This document shows, piece by piece, positions 9,421 to 15,292 of a stretch of 34,286 nt of DNA. Every line of letters starts with the position of its first letter. Within the stretch, counting starts at the first letter, position 1. Both the position numbers and the translations under genes were made by a program. The notes beneath the pieces are model-generated. The model ran no database searches, had not been told where the DNA came from, and worked only from the letters and a program-made list of their open reading frames with translations. The DNA comes from Methylococcales bacterium. GTDB taxonomy: Bacteria > Pseudomonadota > Gammaproteobacteria > Methylococcales > Methylomonadaceae. The DNA lies in contig JAQTOT010000004.1 of assembly GCA_028713145.1 (NCBI GenBank), positions 1-34,286 on the forward strand, in the 5' to 3' direction.

Positions 9421-10830
9421 TTAGGGGGTAGAAGTGGTTAAAACATTGCCAAATTTCAAAACAGCTTCCAGCAAAATTGCAATATCGTTTTCCGTTGTAC
9501 GGTGATTCACAATCGCGGCGCGAATTGCCACATTTCCATTCAATGTCGTAGAGGAGGGCGCAGCAATCCCCGATTCTTGCAAGGCAATGACAATTTCGGT
9601 ATTCACACGGTTTGCATCATCGCAACGATAACGAAAACACACGATATTCAACGCCACAGGCGCGAGCAATTCTAATTCGGGCGAGTTTTCAATGTTACGT
9701 TTTAAAAGTTGTGCTAATTCGCAAGTATGCGCGATGACTTGCCCGAGTTTTTCGTTGCCATAAACGCTCAACGTGAACCATGTTTTTAATGCTCTAAAAC
9801 TGCGCGACAAATCCAAACCTAAATCACACGCCCAAGGTGAATTCGCAGACAATCCACGTTCTTGACGCTGCAAATATGCTGCTGGCGATGCAAAAGTTTT
9901 TTGATGAATCTCACTATCTCGAACCAAGATAAAACCTGCGTCGTAAGGCACTTGTCCCCATTTGTGAAAATCGAACGCAATCGAATCGGCAAGTTCAATA
10001 CCTTTCAAACGTGGTGCAAGTTCTGGCGAAAGCATTGCCAATGCACCAAATGCGCCGTCGATATGAAACCAAACTTTTTCACGTTCACAAATTGCGGCAA
10101 CTTTTTGCAAATCATCAATTGCACCGACATCGACTGTGCCAATGGTTGCTACGACTAGAAACGGTGTTTTGCCCGCTTTTTTATCCGAAATAATGGCTTG
10201 TTCTAAGGCCAAAACATCCATTTCGTAATTTTCATTGACAGGGATTTTTTGCAGCGCATTTTTGCCAATGCCGCAAATATCGAGTGATTGTGCGACGCTG
10301 ATGTGTGCGGCAGTTGAAGTGTAAGCGGTTAAATTTTCAGCATCATTAGCTTGTGATTTTGCACACAAGCAGCCAATCAAATTTGCCATCGATGTTCCCG
10401 TGACAAACAAGCCGCTAGCCGTTTCAGGGAAACCAAATAAATCACGCACCCAGCGCATTACTTGGCGTTCAATTTCAACAGGAGCTTGATTACGCCCACC
10501 TAAATTTGCATTCAAGCCAGCGGCAAGCATTTCAGCCACCATGCCAACAGGTGTGCCGCCGCCATGAACCCAACCCATAAAACGTGGATGTGTGTTACCG
10601 ACTGCGTAAGGCAAAATGTTTTGCATGAAATCGACGTGTGCATCGCCTAGCGTTTTTTCGGTGAGCGAGCCACGCAAATGCGTTTGAACTTCAGCAGGCA
10701 TAGGTTGCCAAACCGCACGAGCATTCAAACCTTGCGTGTAATCGAGCATATCATCAAGCATTTTGTGTGCTTGCGCTCGAAACGCCGTCCAATCGGCGGG
10801 GTCTAGTGATTTACCTTCCGTTTCAAGCAT
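9421..10830 (-). CDS. Group II pyridoxal-phosphate decarboxylase (aromatic-L-amino-acid decarboxylase-like)
   Basis: 469 residues. The PLP Schiff-base Lys is in DFHKWGQVPYDAG (about Lys290), with the cofactor motif HIDGAFG (Asp258) and the ring-stacking His in TAAHISVAQS (His176). The substrate-binding stretch AVGNTHPRFMGWVHGGGTP and the LGGRNQAPVEIERQVMRW helix are typical of this family, which includes tyrosine/DOPA, tryptophan, histidine and 2,4-diaminobutyrate decarboxylases. Substrate specificity cannot be read from the sequence; aspartate or glutamate decarboxylation is also possible in this superfamily. The ATG overlaps the end of the CYTH gene by 8 bases (ATGCTTGA), and the ATP-grasp gene follows after 5 nt, so the decarboxylated amine might feed that ligase. 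That last step is inference. Confidence 0.88.
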   Translation of the reverse strand: MLETEGKSLDPADWTAFRAQAHKMLDDMLDYTQGLNARAVWQPMPAEVQTHLRGSLTEKTLGDAHVDFMQNILPYAVGNTHPRFMGWVHGGGTPVGMVAEMLAAGLNANLGGRNQAPVEIERQVMRWVRDLFGFPETASGLFVTGTSMANLIGCLCAKSQANDAENLTAYTSTAAHISVAQSLDICGIGKNALQKIPVNENYEMDVLALEQAIISDKKAGKTPFLVVATIGTVDVGAIDDLQKVAAICEREKVWFHIDGAFGALAMLSPELAPRLKGIELADSIAFDFHKWGQVPYDAGFILVRDSEIHQKTFASPAAYLQRQERGLSANSPWACDLGLDLSRSFRALKTWFTLSVYGNEKLGQVIAHTCELAQLLKRNIENSPELELLAPVALNIVCFRYRCDDANRVNTEIVIALQESGIAAPSSTTLNGNVAIRAAIVNHRTTENDIAILLEAVLKFGNVLTTSTP

Positions 10831-11302
10831 CGACGCGCCATTGGCTATAAGGATTTTTGGCTAAATTATTATTGTAATAACGCACATCTTGGGTAACTTC
10901 TGCGCCAAGCCAATCAGGTTTTGAAAAAGTTTCATCCGTTGCATCTAATTCAACTTCTGCAACGATTAAGCCTGCATTTTCACCGTCAAATTCGTCAATT
11001 TCCCACAAATGATTTTCGTGTTTTACAAAATGACGTGTTTTTTCAATGACAGGTTTCAAACACAAGTTTTCTAAAATTTCCTGCGCGTCAGAAAGTGGAA
11101 TTTCATATTCATATTCGCTGCGTTGCGTGCCAATGGTTGCACTTTTGATATTGAGCCACGCTTGTTTATCACTGATTCGCACCCGAATGGAACTGGTTGG
11201 CTGTGAGCTTAAATAACCTTGTTTATAAATGGCTTGATGACTGACATTTGCACGCCAATCATCGCTTTTGAGTAAAAATTTGTGTTCGATTTCGGTTGCC
11301 AT
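10823..11302 (-). CDS. CYTH-domain protein (triphosphate tunnel metalloenzyme)
   Basis: 159 residues from ATG 11300-11302. The N-terminus M-A-T-E-I-E-H-K-F-L-L has the signature ExExK of CYTH/TTM proteins, followed by YKQGYLSS, SIRVRISDKQAWLNIKS, YEYEIPLSDA, and the acidic strands WEIDEFDGENAGLIVAEVELD. Members hydrolyse inorganic triphosphate, thiamine triphosphate or make cAMP, all by binding a triphosphate in a tunnel with metal ions. The short single-domain form is most like small bacterial tripolyphosphatases. A longer in-frame start exists but would overlap the CDGSH gene. Its stop overlaps the decarboxylase start by 8 bases, and the CDGSH gene is 8 nt upstream, so it is an internal operon member. 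Confidence 0.88.
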   Translation of the reverse strand: MATEIEHKFLLKSDDWRANVSHQAIYKQGYLSSQPTSSIRVRISDKQAWLNIKSATIGTQRSEYEYEIPLSDAQEILENLCLKPVIEKTRHFVKHENHLWEIDEFDGENAGLIVAEVELDATDETFSKPDWLGAEVTQDVRYYNNNLAKNPYSQWRVDA

Positions 11303-11310
11303 TTTTGCGC

Positions 11311-11544
11311 CTAACGTGAATGCGTGCCGTCGCAATATGGCGCGTTGCCTGTTTTTCCACACGCACACAAATAAGCGGTTTTGGTTTCTTCGGCGACAAA
11401 TTTTAATGAGCGTTTATCGGTTTCAGCCGTTTTATGTGCGCCATCACAAAGTGGCATTTCGCCACTCAAGCCACAACTGCACCAGCTATAAGTTTTGCCA
11501 GCTTCAAGTTCAACAGCGATTGGCGCGGTGTATTTTTCAGTCAT
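11311..11544 (-). CDS. Tandem CDGSH iron-sulfur domain protein
   Basis: A 77-residue protein with two CDGSH-type [2Fe-2S] sites. The first uses Cys22, Cys24, Cys33 and His37 (W-C-S-C-G ... L-C-D-G-A-H) and the second Cys60, Cys62, Cys71 and His75 (L-C-A-C-G ... Y-C-D-G-T-H). The three-Cys one-His ligation gives labile, redox-active clusters, as in mitoNEET relatives. Tandem forms of this size are common in bacteria, and their physiological role is poorly defined (electron transfer or iron/redox homeostasis). The ATG follows an AAGG site. It is first in the minus-strand run that continues into the CYTH and decarboxylase genes, and is divergent from the lipoprotein operon. Confidence 0.92.
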   Translation of the reverse strand: MTEKYTAPIAVELEAGKTYSWCSCGLSGEMPLCDGAHKTAETDKRSLKFVAEETKTAYLCACGKTGNAPYCDGTHSR

Positions 11545-11685
11545 GATGTTTTACCTTTTTTGAATTTAAGAAAGCGCGAATTATAAGCGAACTTGATGTT
11601 AATGGTATTTCACAATTTTATTGCGCCAGCTCAGAAAATTAGAACATAATCGCAAACCTCACAAATACAAGAAGGAAGCTCGCTT
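11545..11685. promoter_or_regulatory. Divergent promoter region between the CDGSH operon and the LpoB cluster
   Basis: This 141-nt gap between divergent genes must hold both promoters unless they are read from further away. On the minus strand TATAAT occurs at 11580-11585. On the plus strand TTGCGC at 11621-11626 and CATAAT at 11645-11650 are 18 nt apart. Both are weak matches. The plus-strand gene has a clear AAGGAAG ribosome-binding site just before 11686. Confidence 0.35.
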
Positions 11686-13182
11686 ATGAAACGAACAAGA
11701 ATTTATGCCGTGATGGCAACTGTTTTATCTTTGCACGGTTGCGCCACATTTAGGTCTTACAATTCAGAAACAGCAACGCTCGTTTCCAGTGTCGCTCAAG
11801 GTCAAGTTGATCAAGCTCTCACGCAACATGAATCAACAACGGGTTCAGATAAAGATTTGTTATATTTCATGGAAAAAGGCGAGCTACAACGTCTAAAAAA
11901 ACTGTATCCCGAAACCATTGCAACGTGGACGCAAGCTGACCAACTCATCGCGCAATGGGAAAATGAAGCCAAAATTACAGGTTCCAAAGTCGGTGGTGCA
12001 ATGGGTTCTGCTGTCGTGAATGACAAATTACGTCGTTATGATGGTGAAGATTATGAAAAAGTGATGCTGTCAACACGTCTTGCGCTTGCCTATTTAGCGG
12101 CTGGAAAAACCGAAGACGCGCTGGTTGAAATTAAAAAAACGTGGGAACGCGAAGATTTAATTAAACGGCAACACGAAAAAGATATTGATGAAGCGGAAAA
12201 CGAAGCAAAACAAAAAGGCTATAAAACCAATGTTGAAGAATTAAACGGCTATCCGATTGCCTCATTAAATAATCCCGATGTCACCAATTTAAAAAATGGC
12301 TATCAAAATGCGTTTAGTCATTATTTATCAGGTTTTTTATATGAAGCGGCAGGCGAAACCGCTTTAGCAACTGCAAGTTATCGCACAGCAATTGAATTGC
12401 AACCGAGTTTAAGCATTTTAAAAGACAGTTTAGCAGGCATCGATAAGCGTTTAGCAACGCCGCTAATTCCTACGACGGTTTCCGAACCTGCACCATTACC
12501 TGTTGCAAAAGCATCAACAAAAAAGTCGAAAGCGAGCAAAAAATCGAAAAAAGTTGCCCCAAAAATTGCTGTTGCACCGATTGCCACACCAGCTAAAACG
12601 TCACCATTTATCGCACCATCAATCGAAAGTGATGTGTTATTTGTTGTGGAAACAGGCGTTGCCCCATTCAAAAAATCCATTCTCATTCCGCTGCCAATTC
12701 CTTATGCGGGCATTGTGCCAATTTCATTTCCTGTTTTAGAAACAAATCCAATTTCAGCAAACCGAGCGATTTCGCTTACGTTGCCAAATAATTCGACCAC
12801 GCAATTAACCACGATTGCGAGCATCGAAAATTTATCGCGCCGTTCGCTAAAAGATAATTTGCCTTGGATTATGGTTCGCGCCGCCATTCGCGCTGCGGTA
12901 AAAGGTGGCGCACAAGCAGCGGTTTATAATCAAAACTTGATTGCAGGTTTAGTTGTGAATGCGGTGAATGTGGCGACCGAACAAGCGGATGAGCGCACTT
13001 GGGGCTTGTTGCCGTCAGAAATCACGATTGCGCGAGTGAAACTTCCCGAAGGGCAAACGACGGTGAAAATTCAAACCTCACAAGGCATAAAAGAAGTAAG
13101 CGTAAATGTTTCAGGCAAACACGTTGTGGTGCCAATTCGAGTCATTGGTAATTCGATTTATAACTTGCAAGCGGGTTTATAA
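11686..13182 (+). CDS. COG3014-like outer-membrane lipoprotein with TPR-like N-terminal half
   Basis: 498 residues. The signal peptide ends in a lipobox-like LHGC with Cys19 as the probable lipidated residue. Residues about 25-260 are alpha-helical and TPR-like (LALAYLAAGKTEDALVEIKKTWERED, YLSGFLYEAAGETALATASYRTAIELQP). A Lys/Ala/Pro-rich linker (about 270-310) precedes a C-terminal domain with a GGAQAA-type helix and beta strands to the end. This matches the uncharacterised family often encoded beside YcfL and LpoB in gammaproteobacteria. Gene order here (this, ycfL-like, lpoB) supports a role with the LpoB-PBP1B peptidoglycan-synthesis activation system. It starts the operon with a good AAGGAAG site. 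The molecular function is not known. Confidence 0.78.
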   Translation: MKRTRIYAVMATVLSLHGCATFRSYNSETATLVSSVAQGQVDQALTQHESTTGSDKDLLYFMEKGELQRLKKLYPETIATWTQADQLIAQWENEAKITGSKVGGAMGSAVVNDKLRRYDGEDYEKVMLSTRLALAYLAAGKTEDALVEIKKTWEREDLIKRQHEKDIDEAENEAKQKGYKTNVEELNGYPIASLNNPDVTNLKNGYQNAFSHYLSGFLYEAAGETALATASYRTAIELQPSLSILKDSLAGIDKRLATPLIPTTVSEPAPLPVAKASTKKSKASKKSKKVAPKIAVAPIATPAKTSPFIAPSIESDVLFVVETGVAPFKKSILIPLPIPYAGIVPISFPVLETNPISANRAISLTLPNNSTTQLTTIASIENLSRRSLKDNLPWIMVRAAIRAAVKGGAQAAVYNQNLIAGLVVNAVNVATEQADERTWGLLPSEITIARVKLPEGQTTVKIQTSQGIKEVSVNVSGKHVVVPIRVIGNSIYNLQAGL

Positions 13183-13215
13183 AACAATTTTTTAACATTT
13201 TTTGAGGATTTCAAC

Positions 13216-13605
13216 ATGAACAAAAACGCTTTTTTAAAATCTTGCCGCGTGGCATTGATTCCTATTTTGCTTGCAGGTTGTGCTACACCGTTGCCACCCG
13301 CACCAGGTTCTGCGGCATCAAAATTGATTTTTTTGAATGACTTATCGGATATTTCGCTTGGCGATTTACGCGCTGTTCCCGTAAATGATTTTATGACTGT
13401 GGAAGCAGAATTTATCAATAACTCCAGCAGTTACACCTCGTTTCAATATCGTTTTCAGTGGCGCGACAGAAGCGGAATGGAAGCAGGCAACGAAGAAAGT
13501 TGGAAAGTGTTAAATCTCAGTCCGTCGCAAGCGCAACGAATCAAAGGCATTGCAACCTCTAAAAAAGCCACCGACTTCAAAATTGAACTTAAAGAAAATA
13601 ACTAG
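13216..13605 (+). CDS. YcfL-like (DUF1425) lipoprotein
   Basis: A 129-residue protein. A signal peptide ends in the classical lipobox LAGC (Cys22). The mature part has a beta-sandwich-like pattern with the family's core: DFMTVEAEFINNSS, then FQYRFQWRDRSGME and a terminal strand region. In E. coli ycfL lies directly beside lpoB, the same arrangement as here (9 nt before lpoB). Function is unknown; periplasmic, membrane-anchored placement is inferred from the lipobox. The ribosome-binding site GAGGATTT lies before ATG 13216. Confidence 0.82.
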   Translation: MNKNAFLKSCRVALIPILLAGCATPLPPAPGSAASKLIFLNDLSDISLGDLRAVPVNDFMTVEAEFINNSSSYTSFQYRFQWRDRSGMEAGNEESWKVLNLSPSQAQRIKGIATSKKATDFKIELKENN

Positions 13606-13614
13606 GAGCAACTC

Positions 13615-14235
13615 ATGACAACGCAAACAAAAATTTCAGGTTTAGCAATCGTATTGACTGCAACGCTCGGCGCAACAGGTTGCGCGACGAATCAACCTGC
13701 ATATTCTGCGGGAAATGTGCAATACGGTGACACAAAAGCGGCTGAAACGCTGACCAATGAAATTGGTTTGACCGATTTTCAAATGATGGCAGAAAAAATG
13801 ACCACCTCGCTGTTAACCAGCCCCTTAATCGCAGGCAGCAAACAAAAACCAACTATCACGATTTCTGACATCAAAAACAAAACTAGCGAACACATTGATA
13901 CGCGAGCCATTGCGTTAAAAATTCGTACCCAACTTTCAAAATCACAAGCCGTACGTTTTATGGGGGATAAAGCCGATGAATCACACGCTTTGACCGAATT
14001 ACAAAGACAAGGACAATCGGGACGTTATAAAGCCTCTAAATCGGTAAAAATGGGCAATGCCGAAGGTGCGAAATACTCGCTTTACGGTGAAATTACCTCA
14101 ATTGTGAAACGCGCTGACGATGTTAAAAACATCGATTACATCCTCAATTTGACGCTTGAAGATTTAGATTCAAGCGAAATCGTTTGGACGGAAGAAAAAG
14201 AAATCCGTAAAACCTCTGAACGTTCCATGTTTTAG
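13615..14235 (+). CDS. lpoB: Penicillin-binding protein activator LpoB
   Basis: A 206-residue outer-membrane lipoprotein. The signal peptide ends at a weak lipobox ATGC (Cys23). The globular part has the LpoB pattern: LTDFQMMAEKMTTSLL, a PTITISDIKNKTSEHIDT strand-helix, LSKSQAVRFM, and KYSLYGEITSIVKR near the end. LpoB spans the periplasm to contact the UB2H domain of PBP1B and stimulate its glycan polymerisation and crosslinking. The PBP1B gene is not in this window. An AGGAGC site precedes the ATG. The linker between Cys23 and the folded domain is short, shorter than the long disordered linker of E. coli LpoB, which could matter for reach across the periplasm. Confidence 0.88.
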   Translation: MTTQTKISGLAIVLTATLGATGCATNQPAYSAGNVQYGDTKAAETLTNEIGLTDFQMMAEKMTTSLLTSPLIAGSKQKPTITISDIKNKTSEHIDTRAIALKIRTQLSKSQAVRFMGDKADESHALTELQRQGQSGRYKASKSVKMGNAEGAKYSLYGEITSIVKRADDVKNIDYILNLTLEDLDSSEIVWTEEKEIRKTSERSMF

Positions 14236-14244
14236 GTCGTGATC

Positions 14245-15015
14245 ATGAAAATTTTAGCGACATTTTTTGCAGGGTTACTGTTTATGAATCCCGTCATGGC
14301 AAAGTCGATTGCCGTGACGGATTTAGCGTATTCGGACACGATTGAGCAATATGTTCACACGATTGATTATCACAACAGTAGCAAGTCGTCCGAATCGTTC
14401 AACCGTTCGAGCGAGAGTGATAAAACCGATTATCACGAATCGGAAAAGAATTTTTCGTATATTGAGCATGGTGAACTGAAAAAATTCACGGGTGACATTA
14501 AAGGCGAGTTAATTAACTCACGTCAGTTCAAATTAGTTCAGGCAAAACCTGCGCCCACGAAAAAAGATGAATCGGTCTACAACATCATTGCCCGAATTAA
14601 AAAAGGCGATTTTCCCAAAGCGGATTATGTTTTGTTTGGGCGTTTGAGCGATTTGAGCTTTAACAGCAGCACTTATTCTGTCAATGACAGCAACATGAAT
14701 TTTGTGTTGAATTTAACGCTCACGGCTGAATTTAGCTTGATTAACACCAAAACGTACGAAATCGTGGCGAGTTTTAGTGCCACAGGTGAAGGGCAAGATA
14801 CGAAAATGTTATCGTCTGGTTCGCTAGCTACGCCAAATCGAGCCGCCGTCGTGTCGCAAGTGTCGAAAAGTTTAGGGCAAGACGTATTTAGACAACTTGA
14901 AGAACAAGTTTTTGACCGAAGTCCAAGTGAATCAAATCAAAATTTCGATTCAAGGCAAAATCCAAATGCCATGCCTCCACTTGAAAAACCACAAGATGTA
15001 ACGGTTTTTCAATAA
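14245..15015 (+). CDS. LpoB-like periplasmic protein, non-lipidated paralogue
   Basis: 256 residues from ATG 14245. A GTG six bases earlier (14239) would leave only one base after the AGGT element, so ATG is preferred. A type I signal peptide (KILATFFAGLLFMNPVMA) lacks a lipobox Cys, so the mature protein should be soluble in the periplasm or loosely attached. The mature part resembles the LpoB/CsgG-type fold: KSIAVTDLAYSD, a helix leading to LINSRQFKLVQA, then DYVLFGRLSDLSF and a beta-rich stretch of NLTLTAEFSLINTKTYEIV. A Ser-, His- and Asp-rich insertion (about 40-72) and a Pro/Asn-rich tail are unusual. It follows lpoB by 9 nt, so it is likely a divergent second activator or regulator. 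That role is inference. Confidence 0.65.
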   Translation: MKILATFFAGLLFMNPVMAKSIAVTDLAYSDTIEQYVHTIDYHNSSKSSESFNRSSESDKTDYHESEKNFSYIEHGELKKFTGDIKGELINSRQFKLVQAKPAPTKKDESVYNIIARIKKGDFPKADYVLFGRLSDLSFNSSTYSVNDSNMNFVLNLTLTAEFSLINTKTYEIVASFSATGEGQDTKMLSSGSLATPNRAAVVSQVSKSLGQDVFRQLEEQVFDRSPSESNQNFDSRQNPNAMPPLEKPQDVTVFQ

Positions 15016-15033
15016 CTGATGTTACGCAGTACA

Positions 15034-15166
15034 AAAGCAAATCCCCCTGCGGCTATCGCCGCTCCCCCTTCAAAAAGGGGGAAAACCATTAACATCAAAA
15101 ATTCTCTTTTCAATCTTTCGCCCCCTTTTTGAAGGGGGCAGCCTGAAAGGCTGGGGGATTTGCTTT
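15034..15166. repeat. MITE-like palindromic intergenic repeat
   Basis: The ends are perfect 14-bp inverted repeats: AAAGCAAATCCCCC at 15034-15047 and its complement at 15153-15166. Each arm contains a nested palindrome: CCCCCTTCAAAAAGGGGG at 15064-15081 and its reverse complement at 15121-15138, plus a variable GC-rich stretch (GCGGCTATCGCCGC against CAGCCTGAAAGGCTG). The element can therefore fold into a long cruciform or hairpin in DNA or RNA. Similar C5/G5 palindromes are dispersed in many bacterial genomes as non-coding repeats. It sits between the lpoB-like gene and sucA and may also end the upstream transcript. Confidence 0.85.
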
Positions 15167-15210
15167 AAACACCGCGTCACATAAGCCAATAAATCGTCGT
15201 TTTACATTCC

Positions 15211-15292
15211 AAAGCCCGCGTGGCGTGTGAGAGTTGAAAGCAATCAGGTACAATAGCCGCCTTTCAATTTTCACCGCAAGCGGGCTTTTTTC
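15211..15292 (+). promoter_or_regulatory. sucA leader: candidate -10 and stem-loop ending in T6 just before the ATG
   Basis: A possible -10, TACAAT, lies at 15249-15254. AAAGCCCGC at 15211-15219 is the reverse complement of GCGGGCTTT at 15280-15288, and the closer AGCCGC at 15255-15260 can also pair with GCGGGCT at 15280-15286. T6 (15286-15291) follows, and the sucA ATG starts at 15293. No normal purine-rich ribosome-binding site is present, so the leader may fold to control initiation or transcription. Evidence is by eye only. Confidence 0.35.

Noticed and set aside
12503-12739. Lys/His/Arg-rich plus-strand frame
   Set aside because: It is the shifted frame of the Lys/Ala-rich linker of the COG3014-like lipoprotein gene.
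15064-15081. Simple intrinsic terminator after the lpoB-like gene
   Set aside because: The hairpin has C/G runs without a following T-tract and is mirrored at 15121-15138, so it is better explained as part of the repeat, though it could still slow transcription.
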